Source: Ginsengibacter sp963792025 (GTDB lineage Bacteria; Bacteroidota; Bacteroidia; Chitinophagales; Chitinophagaceae). Taken from it: a stretch of DNA of 64,000 nucleotides. The DNA is taken from the NCBI GenBank assembly GCA_963792025.1, contig CAWBUS010000001.1, positions 310,001 to 374,000 of the forward strand, written 5' to 3'. The notes under the pieces are model-generated. The model was not told the DNA's origin and searched no databases. It worked only from the letters and a program-made list of their open reading frames with translations. Shown here one piece after another: positions 55,960-64,000 of the stretch. Each line of letters opens with the position of its first letter. Position 1 is the first letter of the stretch. A program made the translations under genes and the position numbers.

Positions 55960-56874
55960 TTAATCTGTTGTAAATCTTTTAATAATTCGTTTCCCAATCA
56001 AATTAATAATTACGGTTACCAGGAACAGTACCAACCCGAGTTCAATTAACGAGGAAAGATACAGGCTGCTGGCAGCTTCAGTAAATTCGTTGGCAATTAC
56101 GCTGGCCATAGTATTGCCCGGGTCGAAAATGCTTTTGGGTATGAGGCTGGTGTTTCCAATTACCATGGTTACGGCCATCGTTTCACCCAATGCTCTTCCC
56201 AGCGAAAGCAGAACGCCGGCCAGTAAGCCCGATTTGGCATAAGGTAAAATTACAGCACGGATTACTTCATATCTTGTTGCACCCAATGAATAGGCGGCTT
56301 CTTTTAAAGAGGAAGGTACCATGCGGATCATTTCCCTTCCTAAGGAAGCCGCATAGGGAATAATCATAACCGCTAAAATTAAAGACGATGTGAATATTCC
56401 GAGTCCGTAAGGTGCTACCCCCAGCTTTAATTCCAAACTACGTACTAACGGTACCAATACAAACAATCCCCAAAAGCCATAAATAACAGAAGGTACGGCA
56501 GCGATAAGTTCTATTGCATTTTTTAAAAATTCTGAAAACCAGCCACGCGGATAATATTCACCTAAAAAAATTGCAATGGCAAATGAAAAGGGTATGGATA
56601 TCAGTAATGCCAGGAAGGAAGTTAATAAAGTACCTAACAGGAACGGGTAAGTGCCATATACATTTGCTACGGGATCCCATGTTTTGCCTGTTAAAAAACT
56701 AAATCCAAGCGCCTTAATTGAAGGCATTGACTCAACGATGAGCGTTAGTAAAAACGATATGACTAATATAAGAATACTTAAAGCAATTAAAATAAGAGCA
56801 GTTTTAAAAAACTTTTCCATTCGTATTTGTCGAATAGATCGCCTGATTTTAATGCTTTTCAACACATTCATCAT
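55960..56874 (-). CDS. pstC: Phosphate ABC transporter permease PstC
   Basis: I start this permease at ATG 56874 (or 56871) and not at 56949. The longer frame would translate a hairpin (56893-56920) and has no family similarity before IRRSIRQIRMEKFFK. The protein has six helices and the PstC patterns GYW-like FLGEYYPRGWFSE, AAVPSVIYGFWGLF (about 140) and the EAA loop MVPSSLKEAAYSLGATRYEVIR. SLGRALGETMAVTMVIGN is a strong PstC signature. It forms the channel with PstA. Confidence 0.95.
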   Translation of the reverse strand: MMNVLKSIKIRRSIRQIRMEKFFKTALILIALSILILVISFLLTLIVESMPSIKALGFSFLTGKTWDPVANVYGTYPFLLGTLLTSFLALLISIPFSFAIAIFLGEYYPRGWFSEFLKNAIELIAAVPSVIYGFWGLFVLVPLVRSLELKLGVAPYGLGIFTSSLILAVMIIPYAASLGREMIRMVPSSLKEAAYSLGATRYEVIRAVILPYAKSGLLAGVLLSLGRALGETMAVTMVIGNTSLIPKSIFDPGNTMASVIANEFTEAASSLYLSSLIELGLVLFLVTVIINLIGKRIIKRFTTD

Positions 56875-56892
56875 ACCGGTTATAGATGAAAT

Positions 56893-56920
56893 TTCCCGCA
56901 GCAACAAATTACTGCGGGAA
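56893..56920 (-). promoter_or_regulatory. Hairpin between pstS and pstC (probable attenuator)
   Basis: TTCCCGCAG (56893-56901) pairs perfectly with CTGCGGGAA (56912-56920) around a 10-nt loop. No long T run follows on the minus strand. Such hairpins can let the binding protein be made in excess of the permease by partial termination or by protecting the upstream mRNA end. Confidence 0.6.
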
Positions 56921-56969
56921 TCTCCTGGTTTTGTTATTGATAATTTCAAAACTATATAAAAGATTTTTA

Positions 56970-58088
56970 TTACAACAAAGGTTTACCGTTAAATGTGGCC
57001 GATTTAAGAATTGTTTCTGCAACTGTAACCGCAGCCGGCGATAGTGGTGCATAATTTAAACCCTGGCAAAATTGCTGACCATCATGTATGGTCCACCACA
57101 ATAATTTTAGAAGATTTTGGGCTCTATCCTGCGCACGGTTATTATAACTCTGTTCCTGGTAAATCAATGCCCAGGTAAATCCGCTAATCGGATATCCATC
57201 TGCAGCATCTGTATTGCCAAGAAATATTTTTGAATCCGCGGGTAGCTGCACGTTACTTGCGGCGCTTGTTGAGGCAATGTTTGGAGTAATAAAATTGCCT
57301 GATTTGTTTTGAACTTTTGCATAAGCCATCTTATTCTGTACTGCGTAAGCCAATTCAATATAACCAATACCGCCCGGAGTTTGTTTAATAAGACCGGATA
57401 CTCCTTCGTTTCCTTTCCCCCCGAGGCCAGCGGGCCAGTTTACTGAAGTGCCCTTGCCAACTTTGGTTTTCCACTCGTCATTTACTTTTGATAAATAATC
57501 AGTAAAAATGTTGGTGGTACCACTGCCGTCAGAGCGGTGCGCTATTACAATGGGAGTAGCCGGTAATTTTACTCCCTTGTTAATCGCTGCAATTTTTGCA
57601 TCGTTCCATTTTGTAATCTTGCCAAGATAAATTTCCGCAAGTACTTCAGGGCTTATCTTTAAAGTGTCGGTTACTTCCGGTAAATTATAACTGATAACAA
57701 CCGCACCTGAACACATAGGAATGTGTAATACCGGAACACCCATTTTTTGGGCCTGTTCTTCGGTTAAAGGTGCATCAGAATCACCAAAATCAACGGTTTT
57801 ATTAGTTAGCTGGAGAATACCTCCACCTGAACCAATTGACTGGTAATTGATCTTTAGCCCCGTAAGCTTGTTATACTCCGAAAATTCTTTTGAGAATAAA
57901 GGATAAACAAATGTACTGCCCGCTCCCAAAAGCGTTTTGTCATCTCCGTTAGATGACGCTGTTGAGGTAGAGTCACTCGTACCTTCTTTTCCTGATCCGC
58001 CCCCGTTGCATCCTGGCAGCGCACTGGCGGCTGCAATAAGAACGAACGATGATAATAAAGCATGTTTGATTTTTGAACTTATTTTCAT
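56970..58088 (-). CDS. pstS: Phosphate-binding lipoprotein PstS
   Basis: This 372-residue periplasmic phosphate receptor has a lipoprotein signal (AAASALPGCNGGGSG), so it is membrane-anchored. PstS binding-loop phrases are GAGSTFVYPLF (about 56), SIGSGGGILQLTNKTVDFGDSDAPL (about 83-107), HRSDGSGTTNIFTDYL (about 185-200) and TPGGIGYIELAYA. It is the first gene of pstS-pstC-pstA-pstB-phoU and follows the porin gene by 48 bp. A close paralogue lies at 59552 on the other strand. The mature bodies are strikingly alike, but only this copy has a lipid-attachment Cys. Confidence 0.97.
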   Translation of the reverse strand: MKISSKIKHALLSSFVLIAAASALPGCNGGGSGKEGTSDSTSTASSNGDDKTLLGAGSTFVYPLFSKEFSEYNKLTGLKINYQSIGSGGGILQLTNKTVDFGDSDAPLTEEQAQKMGVPVLHIPMCSGAVVISYNLPEVTDTLKISPEVLAEIYLGKITKWNDAKIAAINKGVKLPATPIVIAHRSDGSGTTNIFTDYLSKVNDEWKTKVGKGTSVNWPAGLGGKGNEGVSGLIKQTPGGIGYIELAYAVQNKMAYAKVQNKSGNFITPNIASTSAASNVQLPADSKIFLGNTDAADGYPISGFTWALIYQEQSYNNRAQDRAQNLLKLLWWTIHDGQQFCQGLNYAPLSPAAVTVAETILKSATFNGKPLL

Positions 58089-58136
58089 GATAATATATAA
58101 ATTGGTTTGAAATAAATAAATAATAGTTTTTAAAAA

Positions 58137-59339
58137 TTACTTACCAAAAACAAAGTAAAAGGTAAGGCGGGCAACAACATCACTGGTGTTATATTTTGTT
58201 GAAAATCCCTGGTTCGAATAATGATTAATCCAAATATTCGGCATCAGGTGAACATTTTTTATCGGTGTATAATCGAGCCCCGCTGTAATAAAATTTTCTT
58301 TTGTGGAAGGATCATTATACCCGCTTGTATTGCCTACGTATTTGTTATACTTACCATTATCAATCTGCTTGTTCGGATTGAAGAAATCGGTACGTGCAAA
58401 GAAACTTAATTTGTCTTTCACCATCGTTCCTCTTGCAAAAATTGAAAGGCCGGTTGCATTCACCGACAAAACATCAACACTGCCGGAAGAGATTTCTGTA
58501 GCCTGGTCATCATTTTTCAGATGATTGCTATAGGCTTCTACGCCAAGTGTAAATGTTGGAACGGTGTAAGCAACAAATCCCTTAATCATACTTCTTGAAT
58601 GCTTCATGCCGGCAACCGGGGACATACCGTTATAATCGACATATAAATTTACATAGAGTTTTTTATCAAGAAATTTACCCCAGATATCGCCATAGAGCCA
58701 TTTGTAGTTGTCTCCTTCTGGTTTAGCACCTGTTCCATTACCCACCATCAAATCATAACCAAAATTACCCGCTTTAGGATCAAATTTTCCTTGCAAGGAA
58801 GCGCCTAAGTCATAGGAAGGAGTTCCACGAATATCGATGATGGTCTTTTCTATAGAGCGATAACCCCATATTGGTTCAGATGACATAGAAAAACCCGGGG
58901 TACCTACCTGTCCCAGGATCAGATCAGTACCTTTCCAAAGATCTTTGATGCGAAGGTTGGCAAGCTTTACATAAAAAGCAAGTTTACTATCTGAAAGTGA
59001 TTCACCGGGTGCCGCTTCGAGTAATACTTCAGCAGCAAATTTTTTGGTAATATTATAGTTATAACCAAGATAAAGTCTCCTGATCTGGAAGGCATTCCTG
59101 TTTTTTGGCACACCTGAATACTGGCTATTGCTGCCCCTGTTAAGAGAATCCGCCTGGGCCTTCACATAATAATCACCAAACATATAACCCCATAATTTTC
59201 CTGAATTAGGAACTCCGGCTTTGAAGGCAGAGTCAGAACCTGAAACAAACTGCGCTTTTAAATTACTGCTTGATAATAAATTGATAAATAAGATCGATCC
59301 TGCGATAACTATCCATTTTTTAGATAAAGAATTGCTCAT
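58137..59339 (-). CDS. Outer-membrane porin, phosphate-selective type (inferred)
   Basis: Signal MSNSLSKKWIVIAGSILFIN...SNLKAQ begins at ATG 59339, preferred over 59354. The mature part of about 370 residues has alternating beta-strands (FAAEVLLEAAPG, YDLGASLQGKFDPKAGNFGYDLMVGNGTG, KKLYVNLYVDYNG). It ends with the barrel-type strand VVARLTFYFVFGK. Position before pstS in the phosphate operon and OprP/OprO-like layout suggest phosphate uptake through the outer membrane. Selectivity is inferred. Two 11-bp-spaced Pho-box-like hexamers lie 30-46 bp upstream. Confidence 0.8.
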   Translation of the reverse strand: MSNSLSKKWIVIAGSILFINLLSSSNLKAQFVSGSDSAFKAGVPNSGKLWGYMFGDYYVKAQADSLNRGSNSQYSGVPKNRNAFQIRRLYLGYNYNITKKFAAEVLLEAAPGESLSDSKLAFYVKLANLRIKDLWKGTDLILGQVGTPGFSMSSEPIWGYRSIEKTIIDIRGTPSYDLGASLQGKFDPKAGNFGYDLMVGNGTGAKPEGDNYKWLYGDIWGKFLDKKLYVNLYVDYNGMSPVAGMKHSRSMIKGFVAYTVPTFTLGVEAYSNHLKNDDQATEISSGSVDVLSVNATGLSIFARGTMVKDKLSFFARTDFFNPNKQIDNGKYNKYVGNTSGYNDPSTKENFITAGLDYTPIKNVHLMPNIWINHYSNQGFSTKYNTSDVVARLTFYFVFGK

Positions 59340-59368
59340 ATATTTTTTTTGCAAAGGAATCTTTGTTA

Positions 59369-59385
59369 TGTTATCAAATTGTTAA
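59369..59385 (-). promoter_or_regulatory. Pho-box-like direct repeats before the porin-pst operon
   Basis: On the minus strand TTAACA (59385-59380) and ATAACA (59374-59369) start 11 bp apart. This is like the TTAACA-type half-sites of PhoP boxes in Bacillus. It lies 30 bp upstream of the porin start. Confidence 0.45.
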
Positions 59386-59478
59386 GCCAACATTACCAAT
59401 GCGTTAATAAACATACCGTAAATCGCGGAACAACTCAATTCCATGGAATGGTTCCAACTGAATCAAACGATGGTTTTG

Positions 59479-59506
59479 ATAACATTAAAGAAACAATTTA
59501 GTAACA
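59479..59506 (+). promoter_or_regulatory. Triple Pho-box-like repeat before the second pstS
   Basis: ATAACA (59479-59484), GAAACA (59490-59495) and GTAACA (59501-59506) repeat with an exact 11-bp period on the plus strand. They end 45 bp before the pstS paralogue. An 11-bp period is the hallmark of PhoB/PhoP tandem sites. Confidence 0.5.
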
Positions 59507-59551
59507 CCGGCATAATAAGACAGGCCTTTCTTTGCACAAAAAACCAAAAAC

Positions 59552-60619
59552 ATGAAACAATTCTTTGCAACAACACAAAAGTATTTTGCTATCGCTTTTT
59601 TAATGGTAATTGCTTTGTCTTTTCAAATAACCGCAAATGCGCAAGACGACAATACTATTCTGGGCGCAGGTAGTACATTTATTTATCCGCTTTTCTCAAA
59701 GCAATTTTCAGAATACAATAAAAAAACAGGAATCCAGGTAAATTATCAATCAATTGGTTCGGGTGGTGGAATACTTCAATTAACAAATAAAACAGTTGAC
59801 TTTGGAGATTCGGATGCACCGCTTAATGATGAACAAACAACCAAAATGGGCGTTCCCGTTATTCATATTCCCATGTGCTCCGGTGCAGTTGTTATAACCT
59901 ATAATCTTCCAGGATTAAATGGTAACCTTAATTTTACCCCCGATGTTATAGCAGACATTTACCTGGGAAAGATTACAAGTTGGGATGACGCCAGGATCAA
60001 ATCAATCAATAAAGGAATCAATATTCCCTCAGTTCCTATTTTGATCGTACACCGTTCCGATGGAAGTGGCACAACAAATATTTTCACAAATTATTTATCT
60101 AAAGTTAGTGCCGACTGGAAGGCAAAAGTAGGCAGCGGCGGATCGGTGAATTGGCCAACTGGCTTAGGCGGGAAAGGCAATGAAGGTGTTTCCGGACTGG
60201 TAAAACAAACCCCGGGTGGTATTGGTTATGTTGAATTGGCTTATGCTATTCAGAATAAAATGCCCAATGGTATCATCATGAATAAAAAAGGAAAATATAT
60301 TGCACCTTCTACAGCTTCTGTTAGCGCAGCAGGTAATGTGACGCTTCCTCCGGATGCAAAAATATTCATCACTGATACTGATGCGGCCGACGGTTATCCT
60401 ATCAGTGGATTTACATGGGCGTTGATTTATAAAGAACAAAATTATAATAGCCGTTCTCTTGAGCGGGCAAAAAAATTATTGCAGTTATTATGGTGGGATA
60501 TTCACGAAGGCCAGCAATTCGCGCCTGGATTAAATTATGCGCCATTGTCTAAACAGGCACTCACCGTCGCAGAGAAAAATCTGAAATCAGTAACTTTTAA
60601 TAATAAAGCCATTTTATAA
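59552..60619 (+). CDS. pstS: Second phosphate-binding protein PstS, non-lipidated
   Basis: This 355-residue paralogue of the lipoprotein PstS has an ordinary signal peptide ending ITANAQD and no lipobox Cys, so it should be a free periplasmic or released protein. Binding-loop phrases are conserved: GAGSTFIYPLF, SIGSGGGILQLTNKTVDFGDSDAPL (about 58-82), HRSDGSGTTNIFTNYL and TPGGIGYVELAYA. It reads divergently from the porin-pst operon across a 212-bp spacer with repeats resembling Pho boxes, and ends at a strong terminator. The two copies probably arose by local duplication and then moved to different cell locations. Confidence 0.95.
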   Translation: MKQFFATTQKYFAIAFLMVIALSFQITANAQDDNTILGAGSTFIYPLFSKQFSEYNKKTGIQVNYQSIGSGGGILQLTNKTVDFGDSDAPLNDEQTTKMGVPVIHIPMCSGAVVITYNLPGLNGNLNFTPDVIADIYLGKITSWDDARIKSINKGINIPSVPILIVHRSDGSGTTNIFTNYLSKVSADWKAKVGSGGSVNWPTGLGGKGNEGVSGLVKQTPGGIGYVELAYAIQNKMPNGIIMNKKGKYIAPSTASVSAAGNVTLPPDAKIFITDTDAADGYPISGFTWALIYKEQNYNSRSLERAKKLLQLLWWDIHEGQQFAPGLNYAPLSKQALTVAEKNLKSVTFNNKAIL

Positions 60620-60650
60620 TAGAGGAAGACAAAAGAAGTTTTCATAAAAG

Positions 60651-60684
60651 GGCTACCATCATCATCGATAGGTAGCCTTTTTTA
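60651..60684 (+). terminator. Intrinsic terminator of the second pstS
   Basis: GGCTACC (60651-60657) pairs with GGTAGCC (60671-60677) and is followed by T6. The rest of the 280-bp spacer to the DUF47 gene holds only an AT-rich stretch and the -7 element noted next. Confidence 0.88.
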
Positions 60685-60876
60685 TTTTACCTTCCTTTAA
60701 GCGCAAATCTCTCACCCCTGGCATGCTGTTTTGGATAAATGTATATAGTTTCTGCTGTTATATTAATAATTTTAAGAATTTCACAGCTAAAATCTGAACA
60801 CTAAATATTTCTCAATTTCACGCTGGCGAAATATCTTTTAAAAAAGAAGAAATCTCGTAATTAAAGCACTATGGTA

Positions 60877-60884
60877 TACTTTTG
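60877..60884 (+). promoter_or_regulatory. Bacteroidota -7 element before the DUF47-pit operon
   Basis: TACTTTTG matches TAnnTTTG and lies 16 bp before ATG 60900. It also indicates that the TTG at 60882 is not the true start codon. No good -33 TTG is visible. Confidence 0.4.
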
Positions 60885-60899
60885 CGAAAATTTATTTGC

Positions 60900-61547
60900 A
60901 TGGCATTAAATTCCATTTTGAAATTTTTTCTACCGAAGGACAGAATTTTTTTTCAACTGTTTGAAAATGTAGGGGAAACGGTAACCATAATGGCCACACG
61001 TCTTAAAGATGTTATCAACGAAAAGGATTTCGATAAAAGAGCAATTATAATCAAAGAAATCGAGGACCTGGAACATGTGAATGATGATTACACCCACAGG
61101 ATATTTACCGAATTAGGAAGAAACTTTATAACTCCTTTTGACAGGGAAGATATACACTATCTCGCCACATCCCTGGATGATATATGCGATTATATTTACG
61201 CCGCGGCAAAAAAAATAAATTTTTATAAAGTAAACCCTGATGATATCGGCTTTCACAAAATGGCCGAGCTTATCTTAAGTAGCTGTAATGAGGTGCAAAA
61301 AGCAGTTGCTGAGTTAAGAGATATGAAAAATCTCAGGCGAATTACTGATGCCATGGTATTGATAAACAGTATTGAAAACCAGGCTGACGATATATTTGAC
61401 GTGAGCATTGAAAAACTTTTTGAAAACGAACCGGATGCCAAAGAAGTGATTAAAAAAAGAGAAATCTACCAGGTTATGGAAATTATAACCGACAAATGCG
61501 AAGATGCTGCGAATGTGATTGAATCAATCATTATTAAATATGCATAG
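60900..61547 (+). CDS. DUF47/PhoU-like accessory protein of PiT transporter
   Basis: ATG 60900 (MALNSILKFFLPKD) is preferred; the TTG at 60882 overlaps the likely promoter. The 215-residue helical protein is PhoU-like, with acidic helix patterns EIEDLEHVNDDYTHRIFTEL (about 52-71), FDREDIHYLATSLDDICDYIYAAAKK and NQADDIFDVSIEKLFE. DUF47 proteins are paired with PiT transporters, probably as regulators. The pit gene starts 34 bp later. Confidence 0.93.
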   Translation: MALNSILKFFLPKDRIFFQLFENVGETVTIMATRLKDVINEKDFDKRAIIIKEIEDLEHVNDDYTHRIFTELGRNFITPFDREDIHYLATSLDDICDYIYAAAKKINFYKVNPDDIGFHKMAELILSSCNEVQKAVAELRDMKNLRRITDAMVLINSIENQADDIFDVSIEKLFENEPDAKEVIKKREIYQVMEIITDKCEDAANVIESIIIKYA

Positions 61548-61581
61548 TTAAGTCGCTTTTCAATTGTATCCATTTTAAAAG

Positions 61582-62601
61582 ATGTATATGCTCGTTTTTC
61601 TTATTACCATCGTAATTCTTGCGCTTATTTTTGATTTCATAAATGGATTTCATGATGCGGCTAATTCAATTGCTACAATAGTCTCTACCAAAGTCCTTAC
61701 CCCCTTCCAGGCGGTTTTGTGGGCTGCGGCGTTTAATTTTATTGCTTTTTTTGTATTTAAGGAACATAAAGTTGCGGGCACTATAGCTAATATAATTTCT
61801 GAGGATGTAATCAGTTTTAAAGTTTTATTATCGGCAACCATTGCGGCCATCAGCTGGAATCTTTTAACCTGGTATTACGGTATTCCATCCAGCTCTTCAC
61901 ACACTTTAATTGGCGGGCTGGCAGGTGCAGCAATTGCGGCGGGTGGCTTTCATGGTGTCAATACGCATCCAATTTTTATAGCCCTTGTCTTCATGGTTCT
62001 ATCTCCAATTATCGGATTGATATTTGGGTTTTTAATTACGTTAATTACAGTTAACCTCGCCCGAAAATCAAGGCCCGTTAAAGCAGATAAATGGTTTAAG
62101 CGACTTCAATTGGTTTCTTCCGGGGCCTTAAGCCTTGCACATGGCGGAGGTGATTCTCAAAAAACAATGGGATTAATACTTACCGCTATTTGGTTTTATC
62201 ACAAAACAGTCAATGGAAGTACGGTATCGGTTCACGATATGCATATGCCCGGATGGCTTCCACTGGCTTGCTATTCTGCAATTGCTCTCGGCACTATGTC
62301 AGGTGGATGGCGCATAGTAAAAACAATGGGAACAAGGATAACGAAGGTAAATCCGCTGGAAGGTGTATGTGCCGAAACAGCCGGCGCAGTCACTATTTTT
62401 CTCACCATTTTCTTTGGAATTCCGGTGAGTACTACTCATACAATTACGGGGGCAATTGTGGGAGTAGGCGCTACCAAAAGGCTTTCAGCCGTAAGATGGG
62501 GCGTTACCTTTAACCTTATTTGGGCCTGGATATTAACCATCCCTGTAAGTGCCCTTGTTGCAGGATGCAGTTATTACGTTGTGCATTTCATTTCCCGGTA
62601 A
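61582..62601 (+). CDS. pit: Low-affinity inorganic phosphate transporter, PiT family
   Basis: This 339-residue, roughly ten-helix transporter couples phosphate (as a metal-phosphate or with H+) uptake. The two inverted PiT signatures are present: FDFINGFHDAANSIAT (about 14-29) and LSLAHGGGDSQKTMGLI (about 186-202). The repeat pairs GIPSSSSHTLIGG and GIPVSTTHTITGA lie at about 102 and 280. It forms an operon with the DUF47 gene. With the Pst system nearby the cell has both high- and low-affinity uptake encoded together. Confidence 0.96.
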   Translation: MYMLVFLITIVILALIFDFINGFHDAANSIATIVSTKVLTPFQAVLWAAAFNFIAFFVFKEHKVAGTIANIISEDVISFKVLLSATIAAISWNLLTWYYGIPSSSSHTLIGGLAGAAIAAGGFHGVNTHPIFIALVFMVLSPIIGLIFGFLITLITVNLARKSRPVKADKWFKRLQLVSSGALSLAHGGGDSQKTMGLILTAIWFYHKTVNGSTVSVHDMHMPGWLPLACYSAIALGTMSGGWRIVKTMGTRITKVNPLEGVCAETAGAVTIFLTIFFGIPVSTTHTITGAIVGVGATKRLSAVRWGVTFNLIWAWILTIPVSALVAGCSYYVVHFISR

Positions 62602-62649
62602 TTTTTTTCTTAATACCCTTCTGTTAATTGTTTTTCTTTTCTTTGCAAA

Positions 62650-63705
62650 ATGAATAAAATATTAGTAACAGGTGGTTGTGGCTATATTGGAGCCCACACC
62701 ATTCTGGATTTAATAGAAAATGGTTTTGAACCTGTTTGCATCGACAATAATTCGAGATCGACAACGGCTTTGCTGGAGGGAATAAAAGCCATCACCGGGG
62801 TATCCGTTAAAAATTACAAAGTAGATCTCTGCAATTTTGACGATACTTATGCCGTGTTCCAGGAAAACATCGACATAAAAGGTATCATTCATTTTGCCGC
62901 TTTTAAAGCCGTTGGCGAATCTGTTGAACTACCGTTATTATATTTTGAAAACAACTTAACATCGCTTATTAATATTTTAAAATGTGCTAAGGAATTTAAT
63001 GTTGCTAATTTTATTTTTTCTTCGTCATGCACCGTTTATGGAACTCCCGATGAAATACCAGTGACGGAAAAAACGCCACAAAAGCCCGCTGAATCTCCTT
63101 ACGGTGCAACCAAGCAAATGGGTGAAGAAATCGTGAGAGAGATAACCAAAGGCGGAGACCTGCAAGGCATTTTGTTGAGATATTTTAACCCGGTGGGTGC
63201 ACATCCTTCCGCACTCATTGGTGAATTGCCACTGGGCAGGCCGCAAAACCTGGTTCCGGCAATTACCCAAACTGCCATCGGTAAATTGCCCCAAATGATT
63301 GTTTACGGTGATGATTATCCAACCCGTGACGGATCGTGTATTCGCGACTATATTCATGTATGTGATATCGCCCATGCTCATATTCTTGCACTACAATATT
63401 TAATAGAAAAGAGGAATTCTTCCCCGTGCGAAATCTTTAACCTCGGCACGGGTAACGGTATCACCGTACTCGAAGTAATCCATTCGTTTGAAAAAGTAAG
63501 CGGTGTTAAATTGAATTATAAGATAGGGCCAAGACGGCCAGGCGATATTATTGCAATCTTTGCGAACAACTCCTTCGCAAAAAAACAACTCAACTGGGAA
63601 CCCCAATACTCCCTGGATGAAATGATGTCAACAGCGTGGAAATGGGAATTGAAACTTAAAGATGATTCGCTGTTACATAATAATCTTAATTTTCAAATGA
63701 ATTAG
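62650..63705 (+). CDS. galE: UDP-glucose 4-epimerase
   Basis: This 351-residue short-chain dehydrogenase-type enzyme interconverts UDP-glucose and UDP-galactose. The NAD site is VTGGCGYIGAHT (about 5-16), the catalytic Ser is in FSSSCTVYG (about 123-131), and Tyr-Lys in YGATKQMGEE (about 153-162). Other family phrases are RYFNPVGAHPSALIGE and RDYIHVCDIAHAH. In this organism it would join galactose freed by the two PULs to the Leloir pathway or cell-envelope synthesis. It is 48 bp after the pit gene and before a transketolase-subunit gene. Confidence 0.96.
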   Translation: MNKILVTGGCGYIGAHTILDLIENGFEPVCIDNNSRSTTALLEGIKAITGVSVKNYKVDLCNFDDTYAVFQENIDIKGIIHFAAFKAVGESVELPLLYFENNLTSLINILKCAKEFNVANFIFSSSCTVYGTPDEIPVTEKTPQKPAESPYGATKQMGEEIVREITKGGDLQGILLRYFNPVGAHPSALIGELPLGRPQNLVPAITQTAIGKLPQMIVYGDDYPTRDGSCIRDYIHVCDIAHAHILALQYLIEKRNSSPCEIFNLGTGNGITVLEVIHSFEKVSGVKLNYKIGPRRPGDIIAIFANNSFAKKQLNWEPQYSLDEMMSTAWKWELKLKDDSLLHNNLNFQMN

Positions 63706-63801
63706 ATGGATGAGTCACGTTCATTATTATTTTTATCCTTAACCCGTTATTATTAATTTGCACCCCTTGTTTATATTCCATCAAAAAAATAAAATTCAGA
63801 T

Positions 63802-64000
63802 ATGATTAAAGATATAGTTGCAAAAAATGAAAAAGAAACAAGAGGCGGTTTTGGCGAAGGCATTTATGAATTGGGGAAGAAAAACGAAAACGTAGTAGTG
63901 CTTACTGCAGACCTTGCAGGCTCATTAAAGTTGCATCCTTTTATAAAGGATTTTCCTGAAAGATATTTTCAATGCGGCATTGCAGAAGCCAATATGATGG
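63802..64000 (+). CDS. Transketolase C-terminal subunit, truncated by window end
   Basis: Only 66 codons are visible, from ATG 63802 (MIKDIVAKNEKETRGGFGEGIYELG). They match the start of the pyrimidine-binding half of transketolase: ENVVVLTADLAGSLKL and CGIAEANMM, which carries the catalytic Glu of the thiamine-pyrophosphate site. Many bacteria encode transketolase as two polypeptides; the N-terminal subunit is not in the window upstream. The gene continues past 64000. Confidence 0.85.
   Translation, partial: MIKDIVAKNEKETRGGFGEGIYELGKKNENVVVLTADLAGSLKLHPFIKDFPERYFQCGIAEANMM

Overview
The window comes from a Bacteroidota chromosome, most likely a Chitinophagaceae-like soil or freshwater saprophyte. 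The evidence is several SusC/SusD pairs, a type IX secretion C-terminal domain, lipoprotein signals of the form xxSC-K, AT-rich spacers without clear Shine-Dalgarno sites, and -7 elements of the TAnnTTTG type. No tRNA, rRNA, CRISPR array, insertion sequence or phage gene was seen. Family names are from reading motifs, not from database searches.

Layout. (1) 1-14791 is a polysaccharide utilisation locus (PUL) that looks directed at beta-1,4-galactan/arabinogalactan. A broken secreted GH13 amylase lies at the left edge. It is followed by a NUDIX/NrtR-type sugar regulator, SusC, SusD, a SusE-like lipoprotein, a SusE/SusF-like lipoprotein with three tandem modules, a GH53 endo-galactanase, and an unusual GH2-GH53 fusion. 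From about 5440 to 7690 the reading frame breaks many times although protein motifs persist, which points to sequence error or very recent inactivation. (2) 14848-23246 is mixed housekeeping: DinB-like, transglutaminase-like, small heat-shock protein, ECF sigma factor, alpha/beta hydrolase, sigma-54 (rpoN) and a PAP2-like membrane protein. The heat-shock and ECF genes are divergent and share an identical bipartite promoter motif. (3) 23277-36307 is a second PUL on the minus strand: SusC, SusD, an FG-GAP/UnbV lipoprotein, a LacI-family regulator and a LacZ-type GH2 enzyme. A Bacteroidota promoter and a LacI-type operator lie upstream of susC. (4) 36805-44122 holds a SdiA-regulated-like lipoprotein, rpiB, an amino-acid permease, an M28 peptidase, an Arg/Gly/Asp-rich exported protein and a P1 (DmpA) peptidase. 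(5) 44126-48326 is a LytS/LytTR signalling cluster with a degenerate second kinase and an outer-membrane protein. (6) 48558-51761 holds a vanadium haloperoxidase-like lipoprotein, a LysE exporter and a deoxyhypusine-synthase-like protein. (7) 51806-62601 is a phosphate island: PhoR-like kinase, PAP2 phosphatase, PhoU, PstB, PstA, PstC, lipoprotein PstS, a porin, a second non-lipidated PstS, a DUF47 protein and a PiT transporter. (8) galE and the start of a transketolase C-terminal subunit close the window.

How the parts work together. In each PUL, surface lipoproteins and SusC/D would capture oligosaccharides that exported GH53/GH2 enzymes trim to galactose, which GalE can channel onward. The phosphate island pairs a high-affinity ABC system (two PstS forms, outer-membrane porin, PhoU) with the low-affinity PiT/DUF47 pair. 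Repeats with an 11-bp period between the porin and the second pstS resemble Pho boxes.

Outside the 5.4-7.7 kb burst, single suspected frameshifts lie near 133 (GH13), 39350 (permease), 42120 (exported protein) and 42960-42985 (P1 peptidase). The assembly may therefore carry indel errors, and broken genes should be read with that in mind.
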